Origin: Isoetes taiwanensis
Lineage: Eukaryota > Streptophyta > Lycopodiopsida > Isoetales > Isoetaceae
Direction: 5' to 3'
Assembly: GCA_021234155.1 (NCBI GenBank)
Contig: JAJEKV010000011.1
Span: forward strand, 19,544,677 to 19,608,676
DNA: 64,000 nucleotides
Numbering within the stretch: position 1 is the stretch's first letter; every line of letters starts with the position of its first letter. The position numbers and the translations under genes are program-made. Of the stretch, positions 12,275 to 24,800 are shown piece by piece. The notes under the pieces are model-generated. The model did no database searches and was not told the DNA's origin. It saw nothing but the letters and a program-made list of their open reading frames with translations.

Positions 12275-13562
12275 ATCTACCAAGATGTCATGAATAAAAC
12301 TTGAGGGTCTAAGCTATACATACATATAATATAATTATATGTGTTTCATATTATGTTTGTATGAATAAATAAATTATGAGTGAGTTTATCTCATCTCATA
12401 TACAATGGAATTTATATTGCTTGACATGATGAGAGCAACACAATCTACCTCGACCTCCCCCCCCCCAACCCGCGCCCCGCGGGGCTCTAGATGACATGTT
12501 GGTAGTATTTCTCATCATGTAGCAAGTACAAATATCGTCTTTTTTATGTCTGCAAGTTAAATGTCACATACGGCTATGAAGATCATCCTATCCTATCAAT
12601 ATAAAGATCGTTCTAACAATATTTGTGTCATAATAGGAACCAAGCCTAGCATTGTTGATCTATAAGAGATTTGTGTCAATCTGCCTTTGCATGCAACAAT
12701 AATCATATGTTTTACCTTCTTGCTATGGGGGATTATTTAATCTTTGTAAAAATGTAATTTATATTTTGTTAACTGTGATTCAATTTAGATCTCCTATTCT
12801 ATATTGCACATTCACACGTAGAGCATGTGTTATTATTGTTATACCCCCTTATTATGGCTTTTCAGCCCTTGGATTACGTCACAATGCTCAACATATACCT
12901 CCAGACATAATCTGGGCTCTCTATAGAAGCATTTGACGAGGCCAAATGCTTATGTGGCTTTATTTTTTAGGGTCCACTGAACCGTAAAAATTGCATTTGA
13001 CGTAGTTTCTGTACAAGCATACAAGTGCAAGTACGCTGGCTACATTTGGAAATCCAGATTTAAAACTCCAGATGCCTCACCTGCAAGGATTTGAATCCTC
13101 TGTCAAATTGGCAGCACCAGTGAACAAAAAAGACTTAGCAGCCCTGCATAAGCATTCATAATTAGAAACTGTTTTTGTATGAGCATGCCAAGCAAGGATC
13201 TGGCCTCGTTACATTTACAGTTCCTTTTTGAAGTCAAGAACACCAGAGCCTGTCACTTCTCAGCCTTTAAGAAAAACCTATGCCCACAATGCCATGGCCA
13301 AATTACAACATATGCTTAAAGAAGACAAAGTAAAGCATCTACGTTACCTTCCATTTGTTTGACTAAAGAGGCTTCTTGAAATGAGAGGGAAAAAAAAAAA
13401 CTGACCAATCTAGTCCAGATCAACCATCCTACTAGCTCTCCAGGCTATCTCAATCAATCCCTTGATAGTCTTATCATTTCACAATATAACTGAGATACAT
13501 TATATGTGAAACATCTAACCCGTAGTATTAACGTCACATATAGTTATTTTTTTGAAAGTACA

Positions 13563-14215
13563 AAAGTCAAACAAACATACTAGAACATGAGACTTTTGAC
13601 TTAACTCTAATCTCGCCTTCTACATGCTTATTCCCTGCATGTGATATGCATGTGCACCATGTAAACCACCTTTGATCAACCGTTTTAAACTTTCCCCTTT
13701 TATTTAAAAAAACCACCTTTCAAATGACATGCAATTCAATATGGTTTCTATTATATGCAAACCGCACTTAAGCATAAGAATCCATATAGGCCGTTAGAAA
13801 TTAAGCCATTATAGCAACATATATCTTTCAGATTCATATTCCAGTTTTATTCTTTTTCAAAAATGCCTCAAATTACTTCCAACTCACAACATGTTTTATG
13901 TCACCATTTGAGCAGGGTTTTTAGGCCTACCTCTTACTTTGCAGGTCAATAATTCCCTGTTATGCAATTGAGCCTACATTATAAATCCAACAAGTGCAAT
14001 ATGACACTCCAAATGGCACTTAAAAACTGTATATTTTCCTTCAAAAAACCAGATATATGTTTCATGAAACCGCAATATTAGGTAGATGTAGACATACTTG
14101 TAGTGGTCCTTGTGCAGACTAACTAACTTTTTAATAAGAAACTGCACAGTACCTTCAAGACCACTAATATTTCTACCCTAGAGTCTTTAAACTTAGAAGA
14201 TATATACCAAGTTAT
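13563..14215. repeat. Triplicated noncoding module, copy A
   Basis: An A/T-rich stretch shared with 18805-19780 and 20781-21885. Shared landmarks are gcaaaccgcacttaagcata, tccaacaagtgcaatatgac and ctgcacagtac. Copy A lacks the right-hand third of the other two. It lies in the block 13548-15673 that is absent from duplication copy 1. Confidence 0.85.
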
Positions 14216-14443
14216 TTAACATGTACCATACATCATGATCCAGCCAGGTCATGTTGTCTTTGCACGTATTTCCCTTGACCCTTGGTTCACATTCACATTT
14301 GAAATATAGACACATGGTCTTTTACATTCTTTTCAAATAGTATGCATCCCTAGGAATGGTTGAACATGCCATATGCCCTTTTTGCGTGATGTAGATATAT
14401 TCATCCTTGTTACATTTTTTTTTTAAAAACCTGTGATCTATGC

Positions 14444-15850
14444 TCAGCTTATCTTTTCCTTGTGCACAATCTTAACCATGTTTTCAGCTGACACCTTGGC
14501 AGATTTCTTTTGTTTTGGAGTAATATCCCCTAACATTACCCATGACTTCCTGCTAATTGGTGCCAGGGCACCAATATTCTTTGTATGCCATATTCCCTGA
14601 TTACGAAACATGGCATGTCCCTCAACGAGCCTTTCAAGAATAAGGGAGAATGTGAGACAATTATGCAGGGTAAAGCTGAACTCCTTCTCCCCATCCTCCT
14701 TGTTTGCTGCTTGCCCAACAGTCATTGAGACTTTTTCTTCCTTTGTTGGAAAGAGCATTGCACTATATGGTTTGCCCGTTGGGCTGTGCAACCAGAGCAC
14801 TGCCTGATGCTTGCCAGTTCTGATCCTGAGCTTTTGCAACAATATCTCAATGGTCGTTTTTCTCAAAAGATATGGGACGCAGTTACTTTGGCCCAAGTGA
14901 AAACTGGTCATTATCATGCACACATAAATCCCACCTTGGCACCAGGGCCCCAAGCTTACTTGCTTGCTTCATTGTCCAGGAACAAGCTTGTAGCTATTGC
15001 ATCAATTCGCACGGGGTCCCACAGACTACGGATTGAGAAGGGTAGATGGGAGCGGCCGCAATTGCCGCGAGAAGCGAGACTATGTGCCTGTTGCCAGTTA
15101 CAGGTTATTGAAGATGAAAGCCATGCTCTTCTGAGGTGCCCTGCTTTTGAGATAGTCCGAAATCGTTTTTTGACCTTAGCATTCCATTCCACGCTTCCAC
15201 AACTTCTCAAAGCACCATCTTGCATGACTTGGCATTCTACATACTTGAGGTTCTAGATAAACGTCTGCAATTACTGAGCCCTCAGTAGTCATTATCTCTG
15301 CTTGTCTAGTATCATCATTACTGCAAAGGTTTTTCCCTTGAAAACCTTTCGAGGCAGGGGTTTTTTAATCCTAGTAGTAATGATTGTACTAGCCCATTGT
15401 ATGGGTCCCATGACCTATTGGTCTCCGTGGATGTTACAAAATTTATTCTATTCTATTCTATTCTTTTATACTCACACTTTCCAATTACAACATTGGCCAA
15501 GCACGAGTTCTTGATCTTATTTGCTTTTTCCAGGATGGTACACCATAAAAGTACTGCTCTTTTACTTTATCCTCATCCATAGTCCATTTATACACCTTAT
15601 CTGGGAGGGTATCATATATATACTCTATGATCTTTGTTGCTTCCTCCCATTCATCACCAACCTTGTTCATTCTGGATGCTAGATCTAGCCAATCAGTGAA
15701 ACCCAAATGTGATACTGCAGACAAACAAATCTTCAGGTTTTTGAAGTGCTTCTTTCTCCAGAATTAGTATTTGAATCTTGGGATCCTTGATGCATGTTAT
15801 CAAGGTCTGCACTGCATAGCTTGGACATTGGATCTTGCTATTGCCATAAC
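14444..15850 (-). other. Unrecognised coding-like segments split by a LINE-A 3' end
   Basis: Three minus-strand stretches look protein-coding: about 15730-15850 (SYGNSKIQCPSYAVQTL...), 15485-15724 (...DEWEEATKIIEYIYDTLPD...) and 14444-14790 (...VLWLHSPTGKPYSAML... ending at a TGA at 14444). A LINE-A 3' end on the plus strand (14790-15470) lies between the last two. Composition is not repeat-like and the segments read like one decaying gene, but I do not recognise the family. The first stretch also occurs in duplication copy 1 (about 6130-6300). Joining the segments is inference; at least one frame change is needed near 15715. Confidence 0.35.
14790..15470 (+). mobile_element. LINE-A, 5'-truncated 3' end
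   Basis: An open segment (to 15256) encodes the C-terminal LINE region, including a zinc-finger-like motif, CACCQLQVIEDESHALLRC, of the C-x2-C...H-x4-C type found at the end of many LINE ORF2 proteins. It is followed by the LINE-A 3' untranslated hairpin (about 15308-15395), the terminal motif gggtcccatgacctattgg and a TTCTA microsatellite tail ending near 15470. Everything upstream of the C-terminal domain is missing. Confidence 0.8.
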
Positions 15851-15855
15851 TTATA

Positions 15856-18331
15856 TTACGATAATAAACTGTGCGCTCAATAGCTACAATAGGTTGAACA
15901 GTTGACGAATTGTTTACACCTATAAAGAGAACAGTTGAATACATTGCGCCAATCAAATTAAATATATCCTGTTGCATGGACATGTTAGTGTGCGGGTAAA
16001 AGCATGCTACGGTGTACCACTTTTGGAACCCTCAAAAGTACCTACACTGGGTACTTTTAAAACTGGTACTTTCTGTTTTTTCTTTCCATTAAAATCAATT
16101 GAAATTTTTTGAATTGAAGGTCAATAACATGTCAATCTATAGTATTAGAGGATAACAATACTATTAGAGACTAATATAAATGGATTAACTCTCAAACTTA
16201 TTATTTATTGCAGCATTTATGCAAGTTCCCAGTACCCAGTACTGGGTACTTTTCTGGGTAGTTTCGCACTCCCTAAAAAGTACTTTAGATGGTACACCCT
16301 AGCATGCTTTCACCCGTGCATAAGTTAAGTAAAAATGTTGTAAACAAATATAATTTCTTACCTTTTAGAACCAGTGTTCCAACAAATGGTTCCAAACATC
16401 AACGCACATACTGTTGTAAAGAACATGCGTATGACCATTGTTGCTTCCAAAGACAAGCTATACATTGTTGGAAATAATTGTATTTTGTAAGACAACAGGA
16501 AGACCGACTAATGCATTTCTAAGTTCAGTGAGCCCAAAAAGCTCCATAACCTTCTCAACAAACATCTGTATATAGAACATTTATGAGAAAAAGAAATATT
16601 CATAGAATTACGTAGAAGTTACCAAAGCTTTTTACCTATCTGGTTGCTTTATCAACTTAGGCAACCGAAGCCAGGCAGAGGCATACAAAAATTTCCAAAC
16701 TGTAACATTGGGGGAGTGTATATCAAATTGTTCACAATATCCTGAAACTCTGGCAAATGTTTCTTGTTTTTTTGGGTATCCAGAAATACTTATAGTGCCC
16801 TCAATATATCCACCAGTTTTTGTCCTGAAAGCACATCCATAAGGGTTGTTTTCCCTGCCCCACTAACTCCAACTAGTGCAGTTAAGATTCCTGGTCTGAA
16901 GGGGCCACTAACATCATCTAGCAACTGCAATCTATTTGCTGCAATGCCCTGTCTCTTCATTTCCTGAAGGATGCATATGTAATTTTAAATCTGAACTAAA
17001 AATCATGGAAGGCTTTATCTCTGCAAGTTGGATACTTACAGGAGGCATGAACATAGTAATTGATATGGTCGAATGCCATAGCTAATGGTTGGAAAGGCAG
17101 TATCATTTTCCTCTTTGGAGGATCTTTGGCAACATCATCTGTCAAAAGAGTGTCATGGTCAAACTGCAAGTATGTTCATCCTCCAAAATGCTAACAACAC
17201 AGCCCTAAGTGAAGACTTCATATGGAAGATCCCTTCTGTACCATGGAGTTTTGAGCTCCTCATAAATTAGTAAGACCTGTCCATTGATTTGGAAGTTGAG
17301 GACAACTTTTCCACTGCCAAATTTTCGCCGGTGCGATTTTCATGTTTCTCATAAAGGACCTCCTTCGACATAATGGCTTATGTTTCTCCTAAGGCTATTG
17401 CCAAGCATACCAATCAGTATCTTACCACCCCGTTGAAGGAAATGAACACAAATAAGGTCCTTACGCTTCAGGTAGGCTAAAGGCAGTGTAAAGCCAATAT
17501 TAAATATCAGTGCAAAGCCAATTTGTGCAGCAACTCCAAGCCAATACCAATACTCATTTGAAAATAGATCCCTTGAACTGATAATCATCTCGCCAAGAGA
17601 CGTTTGGGAATTGAATGGCTGCTACAAATAACACGTATGTTCAACTGTCTTGCTTGAATTAAGCTTAAGTAATATCGCACCACAAGAATTTACCTTATTC
17701 CATCTTTCTGCAAGAAATTCGTTGACAACAATAGCATTTTGGGCATACATTATCGGAGAAATCCAATAGCCCCATATCCACCACAGAGGAATGGAGCCTG
17801 TCAATTAACATGATAGAATTAGAATAACTAAGTTACTCATTAATTTTTTCAGCAGGATTGAAGTGCAACAAAATCCATTTACCTCGAGACAAAATAAACC
17901 CTCCTAGTACAAAAAAATAAGTAAAGTAAATGATCCAAAGGTATTCGCAACAACCATACTTCTTCCCAAGGAGGCAACAAAACGAAATAGGGCCTGTGAC
18001 ATTTGGTTACAGGTAAATAGGACCAAGAAATACCGGAAAAATCTGCAGAGTCAATACTTATATCAATCAAGCTTATATAATGACAAGGAGAATAGTTGAA
18101 ACACCAAAAAATAAGTTGGTTAGTTAACCTTGCAGTTTCAGCAGCAAAGCCAATTGTCCAGTATGTCATGATAACCCATATTCCTGTTTCGAGAAGAGAG
18201 ATGGGAATGATAGAGGGCAATGACCATGCCCATGCAGGGTAAAAGAGCAAATCTCTTTGCTTGTAAAATACAGGGAGCCTGAATATCGTTAAAGCCAGTT
18301 CTGCGAATCCATTGAACATGATGCTCACAAT
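15856..18331 (-). pseudogene. PDR-type ABC transporter (ABCG) pseudogene
   Basis: Multi-exon remnant of a full-size plant PDR transporter, running from late TMD1 to early TMD2. Landmarks in gene order are [19 protein letters not shown] (exon ending at 18331), [15 protein letters not shown] (about 17940), WWIWGYWISPIMYAQNAI (about 17750), YWYWLGVAAQIGFALIFN (about 17540), the pre-NBD2 segment LPFQPLAMAFDH (about 17080), Walker [10 protein letters not shown] (about 16860), [22 protein letters not shown], and TVQPIVAIERTVYYR (about 15870). Introns are retained, so it is not a processed copy. Defects: a one-base loss just after Walker A, a frameshift in a T tract near 17910, and an internal deletion near 16478 that joins early NBD2 to the TMD2 start and removes the signature and Walker B. 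Both ends are truncated. PDR transporters export terpenoids, hormones and defence compounds across the plasma membrane; this copy cannot. Confidence 0.92.
15989..16322. mobile_element. MITE with about 28-bp imperfect terminal inverted repeats
   Basis: The left end tgcgggtaaaagcatgctac (from 15991, then ggtgtacca) is the imperfect inverse of the right end (tggtacaccctagcatgctt, then tcacccgtgca, to 16320). The interior is A/T-rich and has smaller palindromes around gtacccagtactgggtac. It sits in a PDR-remnant intron, about 20 bp from the acceptor that precedes the QQDIFNLIG motif. A GTTA-like target duplication is possible but unclear. No coding capacity. Confidence 0.75.
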
Positions 18332-18804
18332 CTACATAACCCGCATCAGGAAAGTGCACTCCGTCAAGCTCAGGCTGAATCATTCCTTGATCTCGGAATG
18401 AATCAAAGCACAGCGGCAGTATGAAATCCCCTGCCTGTTTTGTCTCCTTGCCATGTTTTACTTCTTGCAACATGGAGTCTAGAAGCAAATGAAAGGGAAA
18501 AAAATAAAAAACAGAGAAAATACCACGGAGACAAAAGGGGCAAGTCCCAGTTAACAAACTCGATAGCCGAACAGGGATAGGTGTGAAACTACGATCGTCT
18601 CTAGGTTGTCTGAAGGCAATCGCGACGAATGAGATCTGCGAGACTTATTTTCTTGGCCTTTTCTAATTTCGCCAGCCATTGATGTGAAACAATCGAGATC
18701 CAACGGTAGAACAGTAGGCTACGTTTGCATTTGATGAGGTGGAGGCTCCACGTGGATAGGCTAGAATTTCAAGAAAGGCTGTAGGCCCGGTAGGGCTAGT
18801 GGGC

Positions 18805-19780
18805 TAAAAAAAAAATCACCTTTTTAATGACATGTAATTTAATATGGTTTCTATTACATGCAAACCGCACTTAAGCATAAGAATCCATATGGGCCATTAG
18901 AGATTAAGCCATTATAGCAATATATGTCTTTCAGATTCATATTCTAGCTTTATTCTTTTCCAAAAATGCCTCAAATTACTTCCAACTCGCAACATGTTTT
19001 ATGTAACCATTTGGGCTGGATTTTTAAGCCTACCTCGTACTTTGCAGGTCAATTTCCCTGTTATGCAATTGAGCCTACATTATAAATCCAACAAGTGCAA
19101 TATGACACTCCAAATGGCACTTAAAGACTGTATATTTTCCTTCAAAAAACCAGATATATATTTCATGAAACAGCAATATTAGGTAGATGTAGTCATGCCT
19201 GTAGTGGTCCTTGTGCAAACAAACTAACTTTTTAATAAGAAACTGCACAGTACATTTAAGATCACTAATATTTCTGCCCTAGAGTCTAAACTTAGAAGAT
19301 CTATACCTTGAAAATCCAAAACATGGTCGATACAAAATTTAATCCTCAGATTATTATGGTTATCAAACCAAATATATGTCTTTAGTTGTGCTGATTGTCT
19401 TTTTCCGACTTGCACTTTGTATTTCCCTTTGCACCCCACATCCTATTGGCCAAAACACATCATAACAGCACGAAGAGCAATGATAGAAGAAACCCCACGT
19501 ACCTGCAGCCAATCAGACAAATATCATCTTGGTAATCATGTCAGGGCCAAAACATACTTTGAGGATTTCTTGGCTCATTGCCCTTCACCTATTGAACCTT
19601 CTTGCCCTTGATTAGTAAAAGCACTTCAAGAATGTATAGAAAACAAAAAGAAATACTGCATGAATATACTAACATTTCTGCTACACTTTATAAGTGCATT
19701 AGTCTTAAGAATGTTTCAATCTGCTTTTCAACTCCTATCATAGTTTAAATCAATACTTACCATCCGGGTTTTTTAGTAGA
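18805..19780. repeat. Triplicated noncoding module, copy B
   Basis: Nearly identical to 20937-21885 and similar to 13563-14215. Together with the following LINE-A (19782-20778) it forms the first unit of a tandem duplication with a period of about 2.1 kb. A possible exon-like minus-strand stretch (about 19310-19435, ...NNLRIKFCIDHVLDFQ) ends at a GT; I do not recognise it. Confidence 0.85.
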
Positions 19781-19781
19781 A

Positions 19782-20778
19782 TAGAATAGAATAGTTATCG
19801 TCCATGGAGACCAATTGGCCTATAGGACCCAAACAGGAGGCACAACAAGCGTATTATTGTCCGGGTTAAAAAACCCCCTCCCCGCCCTAAAGGGTTGTTC
19901 GGGGGAAAAACCGTAATAGGAATAGGTTTGATGTCAAACTGTACAAATACAAATACAAATATAGACAAAACTATGTACATGTATTAGGTAAGTGCCCGAG
20001 GACCGAGCTGATCACGGCGATCCATGATCTCTTGAATGTATGAGCCCAACCTCCGTACCGAGCTCGTGCTCAACATCTCATGCAGGGGCTGGCCAGGACG
20101 GACCAGCTCAGCATCGCGTATCCAAATGTCATCATATGCCGGACAACTCTGAAGGGTGTGGCATTCGTCTTCCACAGCTCCAACCTGGCAGCGTTGACAA
20201 AGCCTCTTCTGATGCAGCTTCCCAACCTATCTCCCCGTCTCAATCCAGAGATGGTGTGCACATGTGCGGTTAGAGGCAATGGATTTGCGCTTTAATTTTT
20301 CATGGGTAGATGAGTGCGCAGGTAACATTGCGGGCCCCACTCCAACATGGGATTGATGTGGCATTGATAATGTGCCGTCTTGACCTGTTCAAGGGTGCTG
20401 GCATCCCAGAGCTTGCTGAGGAAGCATGCGTCAAGGTACTGTCTAAGACTGCGGCGATCTGCCTCCGTTTGCACTTGGATGCACCACATGTAAGCGAGGT
20501 TAGAAAGACGAGTATTGTCCATGCTGATCACCTTCTGGAAGTAGACGATGTGTCTGTCAAGGCCCCTCTTTGAAGAGGCAAGAAACATGTTTCCTGCAAC
20601 AGTATCTGGTATGGGACTGTGGACCACCCCCAGGGCCCGTGCCAAAAAAAGCTTTCTGCACCTGCTCCAAGTCATTCCAAGTGGCGAGAGAAATCACGGG
20701 CCGCAGACCTCAACTCCGTACAAAAGCACAGGTTCTACTAGCACCTTGAATAGGTGCGATTGGTGGGCCCAATCATAT
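19782..20778 (-). mobile_element. LINE-A, 3' portion (tandem unit 1)
   Basis: The minus strand encodes the end of a LINE ORF2 (..YFQKVISMDNTRLSNLAY.., then a C-x2-C...H-x4-C finger around CHTLQSCPAYDD). The 3' untranslated region has three TATTTG units, the hairpin core GGTTTTTCC...GGTTTTTTAACCC and a TTCTA tail against 19782. The 5' side breaks at 20778 in agctct|gagacttttgac, where the fuller copy (21885-25430) continues. Stops and frame changes make it inactive. Confidence 0.85.
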
Positions 20779-20780
20779 AG

Positions 20781-20919
20781 CTCTGAGACTTTTGACTTAA
20801 CTCTTTTGAACTTTTGACTTAACTCTAATCTCACCTTTTGCATGCTTATTCCATGCATGTCATATGCATGTGCACCATGTGCACCACCTTTGATCAACCA
20901 TTTTAAAAACATATTCTAT

Positions 20920-20951
<32 letters not shown>

Positions 20952-21885
20952 CCACATTTCCAATGACATGTAATTTAATATAGCTTCTATTACATGCAAA
21001 CCGCACTTAAGCATAAGAATCCATATGGGCCGTTAGAGATTAAGCCATTATAGCAACATATGTCTTTCAGATTCACATTCCAGCTTTATTCTTTTCCAAA
21101 AATGCCTCAAATTACTTCCAACTCGCAACATGTTTTATGTAACCATTTGTGCTGGATTTTTAAGCCTACCTCTTACTTTGCAGGTCAATTTCCCTGTTAT
21201 GTAATTGAGCCTACATTATAAATCCAACAAGTGCAATATGACACTCCAAATGGCACTTAAAGACTGTATATTTTCCTTCAAAAAACCAGATATATATCTC
21301 ATGAAACGGCAATATTAGGTAGATGTAGTCATACCTGTAGTGGTCCTTGTGCAGACAAACTAACTTTTTAATAAGAAACTGCACAGTACATTTAAGACCA
21401 CTAATATTTCTGCCCTAGAGTCTAAACTTAGAAGATCTATACCTTGAAAATCCAAAACATGGTCGATACAAAATTTAATCCTCAGATTATTGTGCTGATT
21501 GTCTTTTTCCGACTTGCACTTTGTATTTCCCTTTGCACCCCACATCCTATTGGCCAAAACACATCATAACAGCACGAAGAGCAATGATAGAAGAAACCCC
21601 ACGTACCTGCAGCCAATCAGACAAATATTATCTTAGTAATAATGTCAGGGCCAAAACATACTTTGAGGGTTTCTTGGCTCATTGCCCTTCACCCATTGCA
21701 CCTTCCTGCCCTTGATTAGTAAAAGCACTTCAAGAATGTATAAAAAACAAAAAGAAATACTGCATGAATATAATAACATTTCTGCTACACTTTATCAGTG
21801 CATTAGTCTTAAGAATGTTTCAATCTGCTTTTCAACTCCTAGCATAGTTTAAATCAATACTTACCATCTGGGTTTTTTAGTAGAA
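20781..21885. repeat. Triplicated noncoding module, copy C
   Basis: Third copy of the module. It begins with gagacttttgacttaactc (also at the copy A start), holds an A tract at about 20923-20950 and continues to the next LINE-A tail. Both B and C are followed by a LINE-A at the same base, so the LINE insertion predates this duplication. Confidence 0.85.
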
Positions 21886-24800
21886 TAGAATAGAATAGAG
21901 TTTTTATCGTCCACGAAGACCAATTGGCCTATAGGACCCAAACAGGAGGCACAGCAAGCGTATTACTGTCCGGGTTAAAAAAAACTCCCTCCCTGCCCTA
22001 AAGGGTTGTTTGGGGAAAAAAACCGTGACAGGAATAGGTTTGATGTCAAACTATACAAATACAAATACAAATACAAATACAAATACAAATACAAATACAA
22101 ATACAAATACAAATACAAATACAAATACAAATACAAATACAAATACAAATACAAATACAAATACAAATACAAATACAAATACAAATACAAATACAAATAC
22201 AAATACAAATACAAATACAAATACAAATACAAATACAAATACAAATACAAATACAAATACAAATACAAATACAAATACAAATACAAATACAAATACAAAT
22301 ATAGACAGAACTATGTACATGTATTAGGTAAGTGCCTGAGGACCGAGCTGATCACGGCGATCCATGATCTCTTGAATGTATGAGCCCAACCTCTGTACGA
22401 GCTCGTGCTCAACATCTCATGCAGGGGTTGGCCAGGATGGACCAGCTCAGCATAGCGTATCCGAATGTCATCATATGCTGGACAACTCTGAAGGGTGTGG
22501 CATTCGTCTTCCACATCTCCAACCTGGCAGCGTTGACAAAGTCTCTACTGACGCAGCTCCCCAACCCATCTCTCCGTCTCAATCCAGAGATGGTGTGCAC
22601 CTGTGTGGATAGAGGCAATGGATCTGCGCTTTAATTTTTCATGGGTAGATGAGTGCGTAGGTAGCATTACGGGCCCCACTCCAACATAGGATTGATGTGG
22701 CATTGATAATGTGCCGTCTTGACCTGTTCAAGGATGCTGGCATCCCATAGCTTGCTGAGGAAGCATGCGTCTGCGGCGATCTGTCTCCGTTTGCACTTGG
22801 ATGGACCTGTGCTCCTGCACATTCCATCTGGCCAGCCACTGAGCTCTCTTTTCCTGCCAACAGGCTTTTAGTCGTTGAGGCCCCATTGCCATAGTGTAAG
22901 CAAGGTTAGGGAGACGAGTATCGTCCATGCTGACCACCTTCTGGAAGTAGACAATGTGTATGTCAAGGGCCCCTCTTTGAAGAGGCAAGCAACCTGTTTC
23001 CTGCAACAGTATCTGGTATGGGACTGTGGACTTCACCCCCAGGGCCCGTGCCAAGAAAGCTTTCTGCACCTGCTCCAAGCCATTCCAAGTGGCGAGAGAA
23101 ATCACGGGCCCCAGACCTCGACCCCGTACAAAAGCACAGGTTCTACTAGCACCTTGAATAGGTGCAATTGATGGGCCCAATCATACAGCTCTACCTTGTA
23201 GCTATTGTTCTCCATTGCATAGAGTGCCTTCCAACCTGTTGCGACTCACAGCCGAATGGAATTGTCCCAGTTCATGGCCGACGGGAACTCCACCCCCAAA
23301 TATTTGTAAGCGAACACCACTTCAACATTTTGGCCACGATAAGTGAGGCTTGGAGGTTTTGGTAGGTGTGTGGACGATACCAGAATTACCTTAGTTTTGG
23401 CTAAGTTGATGCTCATGTCAGTCACCTGGCAAAATGTGTCCAGGGCATCGAGATGGCATTGCATATCTGCCTGGGTGTGTGCTAGGAGCTCCACATCGTC
23501 AGTATAGATCAGCTGCTTGATGATCTAGTGTAATAGGTGAGACCCAGTGCCTCCATTATCAGCGAGCCATCTCTCTAGCCGATCAATATACAGGCCAAAC
23601 AGTGTGGGAGAGAGAGGGCATCCTTGGCAGACCCCAATACTGCTCTCGAATGGTTGGCCCGCTGGTTGCAGCCGGTCAGTGCATGTCTCATATAACCTGT
23701 AACCGCGTTCTGCAGTTCGGCGGGGACATCTAGCTGCTGCAACCTTGCCTACAGCTTTTCCCGAGGCACAGTGTCAAAAGCCTTGGCGGAGTCTACGAAG
23801 CAGCAATACAGATCTTGCCGACGGTTCCTGTTGTCCTCAACCAAAGTCTGCAGCGTGAAGATATGATCTATGGTTGAGTGCCTCGGCCTGAATCCTGCAT
23901 GTGTGAGTGCCATCACTCCTGCTGCCTCTGCCCATCCTGTCAACTGCCGCTCGAGGATCCCAGCGAGGAGCTTTGCAAATACTGAGCTGATCATGATGGT
24001 TCGGTAATTGGCCGGGCAATGCGAGTCTCCTGCCTTGTAGATTGGGACAACCCTGCTAGTGGTCATTGCGGGAGGAAACCTTCCCGCAATGCCTTGTTGA
24101 ACATGCCGGTCAGTACCGGTGCCATGGATGGTCCTGCCCACTTGAGTAACTCTGCCTGCATGCCATCAAGGTCTGGTCCTTTTCCATTGGCTAGATGTTG
24201 CAGCCCCTGCGATACCTCCGCCTCTGTGATTTCCAGTACTAGGGCCCTGCTGGAAGGGGGGGGGAGGGAAGGGGAGGGGTAATGCCGGGAAGGGGAGGGG
24301 TAATGCCGCCCGTGCACCCTCAGTGCTGTAGGTATTGCCCCCACTGGTCTAGAGGTGGCACTGGCCTCCTGATCACTCTCTGCTAGAAGGTCTTGGGATG
24401 ACGTTCCAAGAGGAAGAACATCTCCTGTTGATGGACCGCAATGTACCTGGCCTTTCTAACCTTAAGGAAAGTGCGGTGCTGCTTAACTACATTCGAGAAT
24501 AGAGCAGGGTCTGTGACTTGGTGGATGGCTCCAGAGCGTTTGCGTTCTTTGCACTCGGCATCGAACGACTGGTTACGCAGAAACGCCGTAGCTCTCGAGG
24601 TTCGCCAAGGGCGACTTCTCCCAAAACACCTCTCTGCAGTAGCCCCAGCCTGCCTGCCTGTTGTTCCAGTGTTGCGCATTGTGAGATGCTTGCCAGATCC
24701 TCCATAAGCATCTGGGAGTAAGTAGGAGCGCGCTCATAGTCCAATCTGATCTGGGGCATACGAGGAGGTGTTGGATAGGCGTCTGGAGCAATCTGCCAAG

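Larger units (their letters stand above)
7587..15855. repeat. Large tandem duplication, copy 2 (interrupted)
   Basis: Copy 2 matches copy 1 over 7587-13547 and resumes at 15674-15855. The 13548-15673 block has no counterpart in copy 1, where the flanks meet near 6110-6119. The block is therefore either an insertion into copy 2 or a deletion from copy 1. The right end stops abruptly inside the PDR transporter remnant, right after its TMD2 motif. The MiAMP1-like gene in this copy is frameshifted. Confidence 0.92.

Noticed and set aside
16764-16967. Plus-strand 67-codon frame
   Set aside because: It is the antisense of the PDR nucleotide-binding exon; the minus strand has the Walker A motif.
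18345-18557. Extension of the PDR reading frame upstream of 18331
   Set aside because: An open frame continues, but its sequence has no PDR similarity and an acceptor-type AG sits exactly at the start of the conserved exon.
21975-22383. Long open frames of alternating Tyr/Leu, Tyr/Lys, Asn/Thr or Phe/Val
   Set aside because: They are translations of the stop-free acaaat hexamer array on both strands, not genes.
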